Shown: positions 25,266 through 33,240 of the stretch, piece by piece
Layout of the letters: each line of letters begins with the position of its first letter
Numbering within the stretch: the stretch's first letter is position 1
NCBI RefSeq assembly: GCF_030412965.1
Contig: NZ_JAUHJQ010000004.1
Span: 139,459 to 203,458, forward strand
Source of the DNA: Nocardioides oceani
GTDB taxonomy: Bacteria; Actinomycetota; Actinomycetes; Propionibacteriales; Nocardioidaceae
Length of the DNA stretch: 64,000 nucleotides
Direction of reading: 5' to 3'
Program-made: the position numbers and the translations under genes
The notes under the pieces: model-generated
Seen by the model: the letters and a program-made list of their open reading frames with translations, nothing else
What the model was told of the DNA's origin: nothing
The model's database searches: none

Positions 25266-27161
25266 ATGCCGCCCGCCGTCGACGCCGACCCCCGCCCCCC
25301 GTCGGAGGGGCGACCGGACCGCACCGACCCCACCGCGGAGTTCGACGCGTTCTACAAGCGGTCCCGCGACCGGCTGCTGCTGCAGACCTGGGCGCTCACC
25401 GGCGACCTCACCGCCGCCCGCAGCGCGGTCCGCCACGCGTACGTCGTCGCGTGGCACCACTGGCGCAAGGTCGCCCGTCACGAGGACCCGGAGTCCTGGC
25501 TGCGCCCGCACGCGTGGGCCTACGCGCAGCGGCGGCACACCGCGCGCCTCGGCCAGCGCGACAAGGACGTCGACCCGGGCGTGCGGGCGACCCTCGACGC
25601 GCTCGCGGCCCTGCCGGCCGGCCAGCGCCGCGTGCTGCTGCTCTCGCTGCTCGCGCCGGTGCCGCTGGACGAGCTCGCCCGTGAGGTCGGTCTCCCCCGG
25701 GAGGAGGCCGAGCGCGAGCTGCAGACGGCCACGGCGAGCTTCTCGGTGGAGCGGGACGTGCCGAGCACCGACATCGGCGCGACGCTCGAGCCGCTCGCCG
25801 CGGCGGTCGCCGAGGTCCGGTGGCCGCGCCCGACGATCCTCCGGCGCGCCGGTGCCGGCCGCCGCCGTGCCCACACCGCCGCCGGCGTGCTGGTCACGGT
25901 GGCCGCGCTCGTGGTCAGCGGCGTGGTGGTCTCCGACGGCGGCCTGCGGACCACGCTGGACCGCGAGGCGACGGCCCAGCGCTCGGCCGCCCTGGGCGGG
26001 GACGACGGGGACGGCGAGGAGCCGACGCCGCCGCTGGTCGCCGAGGCGCTGCTGAGCGCCCGGACCGTCCAGTCCCGGGTCAAGGGCACCGGCTGGCGCG
26101 AGGGCCGCACCGACGGCAACACCGAGGGCGACGGGACGGTGCTGCCCTGCCAGGCCGACCGGTACGCCGACCCGCGCGGCACCGCGGCCCTCCTGCGCAC
26201 CTACGAGGCCGGCGGCAAGGACGGCCCGCGACGGACGGCCTGGCAGCTCGCCGAGGCCTCGCGCTCCGAGCGGGCCGCCCGGCGTACCTTCCAGCGCAGC
26301 GTCGGGTGGTACGCCGGCTGCACGGAGTCCCGCGTGCAGCTGCTCTCCACCCGCACCGTCGGCGAGGTCGGCGACCAGGCGATGCTGCTGGCGCTGCGGT
26401 CGTGGTCCCGGCCGGTCCGCACGACCGTCGTCGGCGTCGCGCGCACCGGCCTGCTGACCACCACCACCGTGCTGCGCGTCGGCAACGACGCCCGCCCTGA
26501 CGTCCGCGGCGGCACGGCCCTGCTCGCCGACGCCGTCCGCGGGCTGTGCGCGCTGCCCGACGGCGGGTCGTGCGTCGGGCGTCCCGAGCCCCGGCTCGCG
26601 CCGCCCGTGCCGGTCGGCGAGGTGCCCAGCCTGCTCTCGGAGATCGACCTTCCCCCCGTGCGGCGCGTCGCGGCCCCGTGGACCGGCAGCCCCACGGTGC
26701 GCGCGGACACCAACCCCGCCTCGACGCCCTGCGACCGCACCACCTTCACCGGCGACGGCATCCGCCGGAACGTCACGCGCACCTTCGTGGTCCTCGACTC
26801 CGGTCTCCCGCCGGAGTTCGGGCTCAGCGAGACCGCGGCCTCGCTCAGCCGGCCCCGCGCGACCGCGTTCGTCGACGGCGTCCGCCGGCGGATCGACCGC
26901 TGCGCGGACGACGACCTCACGACCGAGGTGCGCCAGCTCGCCTCCAGCGACACCCGGCGCGAGGACCTCACCGTCTGGGTCGTCACCACCGAGCTGTCCG
27001 ACGAGACGACCGTCCGGTACCTCATGGCCGTGCTCCGCGCCGGCACCGCCGTCGGGCAGGTCGGCTTCGTCCCGGCGGGCGAGCGCACGATGAGTGACGC
27101 AGACTTCGTCGCGCTCTCCCGGCGCGCGCTCGAGCGGCTCCACGAGCACCCCGCGCCCTAG
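25266..27161 (+). CDS. Sigma-70-like protein fused to a membrane-anchored sensor
   Basis: A 631-residue protein. Residues about 22-95 resemble ECF sigma region 2 (FDAFYKRSRDRLLLQTWALTG ... ESWLRPHAWAYAQRR). Residues about 107-160 resemble region 4 (LDALAALPAGQRRVLLLSLLA, then PLDELAREVGLPREEAEREL). A helix at about 204-224 (AAGVLVTVAALVVSGVVV) crosses the membrane, and the remaining 400 residues are extracytoplasmic with several Cys (VLPCQADRY, YAGCTESRV, LCALPDGGSCVG). The DNA-binding part looks divergent. ATG at 25266 is taken as the start; ATG at 25224 is an alternative. It is transcribed away from the PerM-like gene and toward the separate sigma gene at 27284. Confidence 0.75.
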   Translation: MPPAVDADPRPPSEGRPDRTDPTAEFDAFYKRSRDRLLLQTWALTGDLTAARSAVRHAYVVAWHHWRKVARHEDPESWLRPHAWAYAQRRHTARLGQRDKDVDPGVRATLDALAALPAGQRRVLLLSLLAPVPLDELAREVGLPREEAERELQTATASFSVERDVPSTDIGATLEPLAAAVAEVRWPRPTILRRAGAGRRRAHTAAGVLVTVAALVVSGVVVSDGGLRTTLDREATAQRSAALGGDDGDGEEPTPPLVAEALLSARTVQSRVKGTGWREGRTDGNTEGDGTVLPCQADRYADPRGTAALLRTYEAGGKDGPRRTAWQLAEASRSERAARRTFQRSVGWYAGCTESRVQLLSTRTVGEVGDQAMLLALRSWSRPVRTTVVGVARTGLLTTTTVLRVGNDARPDVRGGTALLADAVRGLCALPDGGSCVGRPEPRLAPPVPVGEVPSLLSEIDLPPVRRVAAPWTGSPTVRADTNPASTPCDRTTFTGDGIRRNVTRTFVVLDSGLPPEFGLSETAASLSRPRATAFVDGVRRRIDRCADDDLTTEVRQLASSDTRREDLTVWVVTTELSDETTVRYLMAVLRAGTAVGQVGFVPAGERTMSDADFVALSRRALERLHEHPAP

Positions 27162-27199
27162 ACCGCCGAGGCGCCCCCGCAGGAAAGTGCCGCGGCCGT

Positions 27200-27226
27200 G
27201 CAACCGTGGCGACCGCCGGGGCGTAT
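27200..27226 (+). promoter_or_regulatory. Candidate ECF-type promoter of the sigma gene
   Basis: GCAACC at 27200-27205 and CGTAT at 27222-27226 with a 16-base spacer match the AAC / CGT pattern of many ECF sigma targets. It lies 57 bases before the start at 27284 and would allow autoregulation. This rests on pattern only. Confidence 0.45.
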
Positions 27227-27228
27227 CC

Positions 27229-27261
27229 CTCCCGACCGACCCACCGAGGGTCGGCCGGGAG
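27229..27261 (+). other. Leader hairpin in the sigma gene's 5' region
   Basis: CTCCCGACCGACCC at 27229-27242 pairs with GGGTCGGCCGGGAG at 27248-27261 with one mismatch and a 5-base loop. It lies just after the candidate promoter and 23 bases before the start codon, so it would be the first structure in the transcript. Confidence 0.5.
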
Positions 27262-27283
27262 CAGAGTGAGACGGGACGGGTCG

Positions 27284-27790
27284 ATGGACGAACGCGAGTT
27301 CGACGACTTCTACGCCGCGTCGTTCCAGAGGGTCACCGGGCAGGTCTACGCCATGATCGGTGACCGGGACGAGGCACAGGAGTGCGTCCAGGAGGCCTTC
27401 GTGCGGGCCTGGGCGCACCGGCGCAAGCTGGACCGCGCCGAGCACCCCGAGGCGTGGGTGCGCACCACGGCCTACCGGCTGGCGGTCAGCCGCTGGCGGC
27501 GTACGTCGCGGGGCCGGCGACCGGCCGACCGCGCCCTGGGCGCGGCGACCGAGGCGCCCGCGCCGAGCGAGGCGCACGTCGCGCTCGTGGCCGCGCTCAA
27601 GCAGCTGCCCGAGGCGCAGCGCCAGGCGCTGGTCCTCCACCACATCGCCGACCTCCCGGTCCAGGCCGTGGCCCGCGAGACCGGCGTGCCCGAGGGCACC
27701 GTCAAGGCCCGGCTCAGCCGTGGCCGGACCGCGCTCGCGGCCCTGCTCTCCGACGACACCGGCTACCAGGAGGGTGCGAGCCGTGCGTGA
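27284..27790 (+). CDS. ECF sigma factor (SigE-family)
   Basis: A 168-residue RNA polymerase sigma factor. Region 2 spans about residues 1-75: FDDFYAASFQRVTGQVYAMIGD, DEAQECVQEAFVRAWAHRRKL, then HPEAWVRTTAYRLAVSRWRR, which contacts the -10 element. Region 4 spans about 100-155: LKQLPEAQRQALVLHHIADLP, then VQAVARETGVPEGTVKARLSRGRTAL, the helix-turn-helix for the -35. ATG at 27284 is chosen because the fold starts there; an in-frame ATG 26 codons upstream would translate the leader hairpin. Its last 8 bases overlap the next gene, a membrane protein that is probably its anti-sigma or co-regulator. Confidence 0.92.
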   Translation: MDEREFDDFYAASFQRVTGQVYAMIGDRDEAQECVQEAFVRAWAHRRKLDRAEHPEAWVRTTAYRLAVSRWRRTSRGRRPADRALGAATEAPAPSEAHVALVAALKQLPEAQRQALVLHHIADLPVQAVARETGVPEGTVKARLSRGRTALAALLSDDTGYQEGASRA

Positions 27791-29153
27791 CCCGATCGAG
27801 GACCTCCAGCACTTCCGCTCCGAAGGGACCACCGTGAACCCCCTGCCCGCCTCCGAGGTACGCCGCCGCGGCGACCGGATGCGGCGGCGGAACACCGCCC
27901 TCGCGACCGTCGGCGGCGTCGCCGCCGCGCTCGTCGCCATCGCCGTCCCCGTCGGCATCGCCCAGTCCGGCGCGGACCCGCGACCCGACATCAGCCCCGC
28001 CCCGCCCGCCGTCGCGTGGCTCCAGGAGGTGCCGGCGGAGTTCCCGCTCACGGCCGGCCTCCGCGGGGGCCCGGTCGGCGACGCAGGCGTCCGCGACCTC
28101 GAGCAGTGCGCGGCCGACACCTGGGGTCTCGACCGCGCCGTCGCCCGGGCCGACGCCTCGGTCGGTGACGTCGAGGGGTTCCGCGGCCGGACCCTCGCGG
28201 TGTACGCCGACGCCGACGCCGCCGCTGCCGCGCTCGAGGGCGTCCGGGCCACCGTCGCCGGCTGCGCCGAGGATCCCGCCGGCTCGCTGGGCTACACCCT
28301 GGACGACGAGGACACCGGGACCGCCGGGGCCGAGACGGTCGTCGTGGCCGAGCAGGCCGAGCTCGACCCGGGGTCCTTGAGCGACCTGACCTTCACCCGG
28401 CTCTCCCGCGACGGCAACGCGGTGCTGGTCGACCAGGCCTACACCACCGCCGGCGGCAGCGACGTCGTCGAGCAGGCCTCCCGCCTCCTCCTGGAGGACT
28501 CCGCGCTGCCGCGGACCGCGCTCTGCGTCTTCGCCGCCCAGCCGTGCGACCTGGCGACGGTGCTGGCCGACGAGCCCGGCGGGTCCGCCGCGCCCGCGGT
28601 CCCGGACGGCTTCCCGCTGCTCGACGGCTGGCCGACCGAGTCCGAGGGCGGGGAGTTCGGCCTCGCCGGCCCGACCCGCGACGGACTCGACGTGCTCGAG
28701 CCGGAGGCCTGCGGGGCGGTGGCCGAGGTGCCCGAGCACACCGACCTCGTGCGAGGCGGCTACAGCAACCCCGAGGACTACCGCCAGCGCCAGCTCGTCA
28801 CCTTCGCCACCGAGGAGGAGGCCGACGCCTACGTCGACGCGGTGCTGGCGATCTTCGAGGACTGCATCGACCTCGTCGTCGAGGACGGCTCCCGGCGGCT
28901 GACCCAGCTCGTCACCGACGTCTCCGGCACCGGCGACCGGGCCGGCGGTGCGGTCACCCGCTACGAGCGCGACGGCGAGCCGATCCCGGGGATGAGCACG
29001 CTGCTCGTCGTCCGGGTCGGCAGCGCCGTGCTGCTCGCGACGCACGACACCGAGGGCAGCGGCGGTCTCGACCCGGCCCTGGCCAGCCAGGAGGCGTTCA
29101 AGGCGGTCGTCGACGAGTCCCGCGGCGTGATCGAGGCGATGGGCGAGCTCTGA
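27783..29153 (+). CDS. Membrane-anchored partner of the ECF sigma factor
   Basis: A 456-residue protein. GTG at 27783 overlaps the sigma gene by 8 bases, so translation is coupled. Residues 1-35 are cytoplasmic (VRDPIEDLQHFRSEG ... EVRRRGDRMRRR). A helix at about 36-60 (TALATVGGVAAALVAIAVPVGIA) crosses the membrane. The large outer part appears to hold two similar lobes: both contain an acidic or aromatic Cys-rich strand and a YADADAAAAAL / FATEEEADAYVDAVL helix of the kind seen in PknH-type sensor domains. No zinc-finger (ZAS) anti-sigma motif is present. Anti-sigma or co-regulator function is inferred from the operon. Confidence 0.75.
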   Translation: MRDPIEDLQHFRSEGTTVNPLPASEVRRRGDRMRRRNTALATVGGVAAALVAIAVPVGIAQSGADPRPDISPAPPAVAWLQEVPAEFPLTAGLRGGPVGDAGVRDLEQCAADTWGLDRAVARADASVGDVEGFRGRTLAVYADADAAAAALEGVRATVAGCAEDPAGSLGYTLDDEDTGTAGAETVVVAEQAELDPGSLSDLTFTRLSRDGNAVLVDQAYTTAGGSDVVEQASRLLLEDSALPRTALCVFAAQPCDLATVLADEPGGSAAPAVPDGFPLLDGWPTESEGGEFGLAGPTRDGLDVLEPEACGAVAEVPEHTDLVRGGYSNPEDYRQRQLVTFATEEEADAYVDAVLAIFEDCIDLVVEDGSRRLTQLVTDVSGTGDRAGGAVTRYERDGEPIPGMSTLLVVRVGSAVLLATHDTEGSGGLDPALASQEAFKAVVDESRGVIEAMGEL

Positions 29154-29182
29154 GGCACGGCGCGCACACGACGTACGACGCA

Positions 29183-29217
29183 CGAACGGCCCCCGGCGAG
29201 TCGCCGGGGGCCGTTCG
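29183..29217. terminator. Strong bidirectional hairpin terminator
   Basis: A 17-base perfect stem at 29183-29199 / 29201-29217 (core CGAACGGCCCCCGG / CCGGGGGCCGTTCG) with a single central base, so the real loop opens by a few pairs. It lies between the convergent sigma-partner gene and sucD. Confidence 0.85.
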
Positions 29218-29240
29218 GGTGCTGCTGGTGGAGCCGTCGC

Positions 29241-30122
29241 TCAGAGCGACTGGAGGATCTCCCGCATGAGCGCCGCGGTCTCCGACGGCGTCTTGCCGAC
29301 CTTGACGCCGACGGCCTCGAGGGCCTCCTTCTTGGCCTGCGCGGTGCCGGACGAGCCCGACACGATCGCACCGGCGTGGCCCATCGTCTTGCCCTCGGGG
29401 GCGGTGAAGCCCGCGACGTAGCCGACGACCGGCTTGGTGACGTTGTCCTTGATGTACGCCGCCGCGCGCTCCTCGGCGTCGCCGCCGATCTCGCCGATCA
29501 TCACGATCGCCTTGGTCTCCGGGTCGTTCTCGAAGGCCTCGAGGGCGTCGATGTGCGTGGTGCCGATGATCGGGTCACCACCGATGCCGATGGCGGTCGA
29601 GAAGCCGAAGTCCCGCAGCTCGTACATCATCTGGTAGGTCAGCGTGCCCGACTTCGACACCAGGCCGACCGGGCCCTTGCCCGCGATGGTGTGCGGGGTG
29701 ATGCCGGCCAGCGACTCCTCCGGGGAGATGATCCCGGGGCAGTTGGGGCCGATCATCCGGGTCTTCTTGCCCTGCAGGTAGGCGAAGACCTCGGCGCTGT
29801 CCTGCACCGGGACGCCCTCGGTGATGACCACCAGGAGCGGGATCTCGGCGTCGATGGCCTCGATGCAGGCGTCCTTGGTGAAGGCCGGCGGCACGAAGGC
29901 GACCGAGACGTCGGCGCCGGTGGCCTCCATGGCCTCCTTGACGGTGCCGAAGACCGGCAGCTCCTTGCCGTTGAGCTCGACGGTGGTGCCGGCCTTGCGG
30001 GCGTTGACACCGCCCACGATGTTCGAGTCGGCCTGGAGCATCAGGTTGGTGTGCTTGGAGCCCATCCCGCCCGTGATGCCCTGGACGATGATCTTGGAGT
30101 CCTTGTTGAGGTAGATCGTCAT
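29241..30122 (-). CDS. sucD: Succinyl-CoA synthetase alpha subunit
   Basis: A 293-residue subunit of the TCA enzyme that makes ATP or GTP from succinyl-Co[18 protein letters not shown] binds CoA near residue 14. [14 protein letters not shown] and the phosphorylated histidine in [21 protein letters not shown] near residue 250 are standard. ATG at 30122 ([15 protein letters not shown]) was chosen over an in-frame start 19 codons upstream, which would run into the sucC-sucD gap. It follows sucC by 19 bases on the same strand and ends 24 bases before a strong terminator. Confidence 0.97.
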   Translation of the reverse strand: MTIYLNKDSKIIVQGITGGMGSKHTNLMLQADSNIVGGVNARKAGTTVELNGKELPVFGTVKEAMEATGADVSVAFVPPAFTKDACIEAIDAEIPLLVVITEGVPVQDSAEVFAYLQGKKTRMIGPNCPGIISPEESLAGITPHTIAGKGPVGLVSKSGTLTYQMMYELRDFGFSTAIGIGGDPIIGTTHIDALEAFENDPETKAIVMIGEIGGDAEERAAAYIKDNVTKPVVGYVAGFTAPEGKTMGHAGAIVSGSSGTAQAKKEALEAVGVKVGKTPSETAALMREILQSL

Positions 30123-30141
30123 GCTGTCAGGTCTCCTTGTC

Positions 30142-31308
30142 TCAGGCGTTCGCCAGCTCGGCGGCCTTGTCGGCCGCACCGTCCATCGTGTCCACCTGCG
30201 TCACCAGCGGGTGGTCGAGCTCGTCGAGGATCCGGCGGCCCTCCTCCACGTTGTTGCCGTCCAGGCGCACGACGAGCGGCTTGGTGGCGTTGTCGCCGAG
30301 GATCTCCAGCGCGCCCTTGATGCCGTTGGCGACCTCGTCGCAGGCGGTGATGCCGCCGAAGACGTTGACGAAGACGCTCTTGACCTGCGGGTCGTTGAGG
30401 ATCACGTCGAGGCCGTTGGCCATCACGGTGGCGTTGGCGCCGCCGCCGATGTCGAGGAAGTTCGCCGGCTTCACGCCGCCGTGCGCCTCACCGGCGTACG
30501 CGACGACGTCGAGGGTCGACATGACCAGGCCCGCGCCGTTGCCGATGATGCCCACGGCACCGTCGAGCTTGACGTAGTTGAGGCCGAGGTCCTTGGCCTT
30601 CGCCTCGAGCGGGTCGGCCTCCTCGCGGATCTCGAACTGAGCGTGGTCGGGGTGACGGAACTCCGAGGCGTTGTCGTCGAGCGACACCTTGCCGTCGAGG
30701 GCCTCCAGCTTGTCGCCCTCCAGGCGCGCCAGCGGGTTGACCTCGACGAGGGTGGCGTCCTCCTCGACGTACACCTTCCACAGCGCCTGGACCATCTCGA
30801 TGGCCTGGTCGCGCAGCTCGGCGGGGAACTTCGCCTCGTCGACAATCGCGGCGGCCTTCTCCGGGGTGACGCCCTCGAGGGCGTCGATCGGGATCTGGCG
30901 GACGGCCTCGGGGTTGGTCTTGGCGACCTCCTCGATCTCCACGCCGCCCTCGACCGATGCGATGCACAGGTGCGAGCGGTTGGAGCGGTCGAGCAGGAAG
31001 GAGAAGTAGTACTCCTCCACCGGCGGAGTGGCGGGCGTGACCAGCACGCGGTTGACCGTGAGGCCCTTGATCTCCATGCCGAGGATGTTCGAGGCGTGCT
31101 CGAAGGCCTCGTCGGCCGTCTTGGCGAGCTTCACGCCGCCGGCCTTGCCACGGCCGCCGGCCTTGACCTGCGCCTTGATGACGGTGACGCCACCGATCTC
31201 CTCGGCGGCGGCCTTGGCGGCCTCCGCGGTCTCGACGACCGTCCCGAGGGTGGTCGTCACACCGTGCTTGGCGAAGAGCTCCTTCGCCTGGTACTCCATC
31301 AGGTCCAC
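30142..31308 (-). CDS. sucC: Succinyl-CoA synthetase beta subunit
   Basis: A 388-residue ATP-grasp subunit that partners Suc[18 protein letters not shown] is the usual opening, from GTG at 31308; ATG at 31299 is a weaker alternative. [19 protein letters not shown] is the nucleotide-binding lysine loop, [20 protein letters not shown] the metal site, and [20 protein letters not shown] the interface with the alpha subunit. It begins a two-gene operon. The 194 bases between it and the B12-like gene, which lies upstream on the same strand, hold no clear promoter or riboswitch that I could name. Confidence 0.97.
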   Translation of the reverse strand: MDLMEYQAKELFAKHGVTTTLGTVVETAEAAKAAAEEIGGVTVIKAQVKAGGRGKAGGVKLAKTADEAFEHASNILGMEIKGLTVNRVLVTPATPPVEEYYFSFLLDRSNRSHLCIASVEGGVEIEEVAKTNPEAVRQIPIDALEGVTPEKAAAIVDEAKFPAELRDQAIEMVQALWKVYVEEDATLVEVNPLARLEGDKLEALDGKVSLDDNASEFRHPDHAQFEIREEADPLEAKAKDLGLNYVKLDGAVGIIGNGAGLVMSTLDVVAYAGEAHGGVKPANFLDIGGGANATVMANGLDVILNDPQVKSVFVNVFGGITACDEVANGIKGALEILGDNATKPLVVRLDGNNVEEGRRILDELDHPLVTQVDTMDGAADKAAELANA

Positions 31309-31502
31309 GAAATTCCACCAGTCCTATTCAGGGTGCGGGCCGCGTCCGGCGCGGGGCGCGCGGCGGCCCGGGGGTGTCCTCGCGGCACCCTAGACCTGTC
31401 GCCGCGTCCGCGACGAGGGTGGGAGGTGCCGACGTGACGCAACGCATACACGTCGCATCCGGCCCCCGGTGCCCCAGGACGCCGGGCTCACCCGTGCACC
31501 GT

Positions 31503-31946
31503 TCAGCGGTACGGCGTGTCGTCCGCCACCCCGGCGGCGTCGTCGAGCCGGGCGAGCAGCGCGGCCGGCTCCTCGTCGGGGGTGGTGAGCACCAGCCGGA
31601 CCACCTCGTCGTCCGCAGTGCTGTCGGTCTCGCTGTCGGTGTCGCTGTCGGTCCCGCTGCCGGCCTCGCCGGCGAGGGCCGCCGTCAGCGCCGCGGCGTC
31701 GTGCGCCGCGGGCGCGAGCAGCACGACGAGCTCGACGTCCTCCTGCACCGCTGCTGCCTCGACGAGCGCGTCGTCCACGTCCTGGCCTGCGTGGACGACC
31801 TCGTGGCCGGCGTCGCGCAGGGCCCGCGCCAGCCGTGGGAGCGCCTGCTCGACGGACGGCGCCGAGGCGTCCGCCGACGGCCCGGCCGAGGTGTCGGTCG
31901 AGGACGGTGCTGCGAAGGGCACGGCGGCGAGGAGGACCCGGGACAC
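31503..31946 (-). CDS. Degenerate cobalamin-binding-domain-like protein
   Basis: A 147-residue protein. MSRVLLAAVPFAAP is followed by an Ala/Ser-rich insert and then RALRDAGHEVVHAGQDVDDALVEAAAVQEDVELVVLL, which follows the pattern of the B12-binding fold of methylmalonyl-CoA mutase C-terminal domains (AL-D-G-EV-Y-G ... EAA-QEDVDV). The cobalamin-ligating DxHxxG loop that should follow the first strand is absent, and an acidic repeat (GTDSDTDSETDSTADDE) splits the C-terminal half. It is therefore a fold relative that probably cannot bind B12 in the usual way. It lies upstream of sucC on the same strand and is transcribed away from the M23 peptidase gene. Confidence 0.6.
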   Translation of the reverse strand: MSRVLLAAVPFAAPSSTDTSAGPSADASAPSVEQALPRLARALRDAGHEVVHAGQDVDDALVEAAAVQEDVELVVLLAPAAHDAAALTAALAGEAGSGTDSDTDSETDSTADDEVVRLVLTTPDEEPAALLARLDDAAGVADDTPYR

Positions 31947-32030
31947 GGGGCGCAGCCTAGGGCGCGCCGGCCGGCGTCACCGCGTGTTCGATGAGCCGCT
32001 CCCGGCTGTCCACCACCTGTCCAGCCCGAT

Positions 32031-32059
32031 TTCGGAGGCCGTGACACGTCCGTTACAGT
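32031..32059 (+). promoter_or_regulatory. Weak candidate promoter of the M23 peptidase gene
   Basis: TTCGGA at 32031-32036 and TACAGT at 32054-32059 with a 17-base spacer, about 80 bases before the ATG. The -10 is fair, the -35 poor. No riboswitch of a class I can name was recognised in the leader. Confidence 0.3.
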
Positions 32060-32138
32060 CGCCTCTCGCCCTCACCCACCGCGTGGGTCGGGCCTGGAAG
32101 CGCACGCCCTGCAGCCGACAGCAACGGAGTCACCATTC

Positions 32139-33128
32139 ATGGGTAACCACCGAGCGGACCGTCGCGGCCCTCGCCGCCGTCCCTCGGAGACCCCTGGGGG
32201 GACCCCGCTCGGACGGCGCGCGGCTCGCGATCCGTTTACCCCGGAGCTCCGCGAGGCAAACCCGCGCGTGACCACGCCGGCCCCGGCCGGTGACGCCACC
32301 ACCGTCTTCCGCGACCACGACGTGACCGTCGAGCTGCCGCTCGTGCGCAGCGAGCCGGGCAAGCGCAAGGCCGTCAAGCACGCCGGCTCGCGCGGTCCCC
32401 TCTTCCGCGGCCTGCCCTCCGCCCCCGTGCTGCTCGGGGCGGCCGCCCTCGCGGTCTCCGTCGGCGGTGCGGTCACCAGCGGCACGCCCGACCTGGTCGC
32501 CGAGCAGCCCAAGGCCCACCAGCCCAGCGCGCTGAGCGGCGCCAGCGGCGTCTCCACCGTCGACGCGCTCGACCGCTCCAGCAGCGTCAGCCGCGACTCG
32601 CGCCGCGACGCGCTCGCCGACACCGCGGACGCCGAGCTCGTCGCCGCCGCGGCCAAGCAGATGCGCCAGCGCAACACCGCCCTCGCGCAGTTCGCCAAGG
32701 ACGCCGAGGCGCACGCCCAGGAGATCGCCAAGAACCAGTGGGTCATGCCGATCGCCGGCTACCGGCTCACCGCCCGGTTCGGCGACTACGGCCTCTGGGC
32801 GAGCTACCACACCGGTCTCGACTTCGCCGCGCCCACCGGCACGCCGCTGCTCGCGATGGCCAACGCCGTCGTCACGAGCGTCGGGTACGACGGCGCCTAC
32901 GGCAACAAGACCGTGCTCACCCTCGAGGACGGCACCGAGATCTGGTACTGCCACCAGACCTCCACCACCGTCTCCCCCGGCGACGTCGTCCGCGCCGGCG
33001 AGGTCATCGGCACCGTCGGCTCCACCGGCAACGTCACCGGCCCGCACCTCCACCTCGAGGTCCGTCCCGGCGCCGGCGACCCGGTCGACCCGTACGCCGC
33101 GCTGCAGGTGCACGGCCTCAACCCGTAG
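32139..33128 (+). CDS. M23-family metallopeptidase (LytM-like)
   Basis: A 329-residue cell-wall hydrolase. Residues 1-90 are basic and cytoplasmic; a helix at about 96-114 (APVLLGAAALAVSVGGAVT) anchors it with the rest outside. Residues 145-200 form a likely coiled coil, and the LytM zinc domain follows: SYHTGLDFAAPTG (His224, Asp228), WYCHQT (His272 at the catalytic position) and GPHLHLEVRP (His303, His305). The zinc and catalytic residues are complete, so it should cleave peptidoglycan cross-bridges. ATG at 32139 is the start. The divergent neighbour is the B12-like gene; pcrA is convergent. Confidence 0.92.
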   Translation: MGNHRADRRGPRRRPSETPGGTPLGRRAARDPFTPELREANPRVTTPAPAGDATTVFRDHDVTVELPLVRSEPGKRKAVKHAGSRGPLFRGLPSAPVLLGAAALAVSVGGAVTSGTPDLVAEQPKAHQPSALSGASGVSTVDALDRSSSVSRDSRRDALADTADAELVAAAAKQMRQRNTALAQFAKDAEAHAQEIAKNQWVMPIAGYRLTARFGDYGLWASYHTGLDFAAPTGTPLLAMANAVVTSVGYDGAYGNKTVLTLEDGTEIWYCHQTSTTVSPGDVVRAGEVIGTVGSTGNVTGPHLHLEVRPGAGDPVDPYAALQVHGLNP

Positions 33129-33138
33129 CGAGGACGCG

Positions 33139-33154
33139 CCAGCGGACTCGCTGG
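33139..33154. terminator. Short hairpin after the M23 gene
   Basis: CCAGCG (33139-33144), GACT loop, CGCTGG (33149-33154), 10 bases past the peptidase stop and directly before repeat family 2 copy D. Confidence 0.5.
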
Positions 33155-33212
33155 TGGTGGTCGAGCAAGCCGCGCGACCGAGGGACGAGGTCGCGACCGG
33201 CGTGTCGAGACC
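33155..33212 (+). repeat. Dispersed repeat family 2, copy D
   Basis: TGGTGGTCGAGCA ... GACCGAGGGACGAGGTCGCGAC ... GCGTGTCGAGACC on the plus strand. It matches the element in the folD-purH gap (21495-21553, opposite strand). Here it fills most of the 112-base gap between the convergent M23 and pcrA genes. Confidence 0.7.
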
Positions 33213-33240
33213 TCGGTGAGGTGCCCGCCCGCGGTGGGGA

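Noticed and set aside
31947..32138. c-di-AMP riboswitch before the M23 peptidase gene
   Set aside because: Such leaders are known for wall hydrolases, but I could not find the conserved core motifs; only a weak promoter-like pair was seen.
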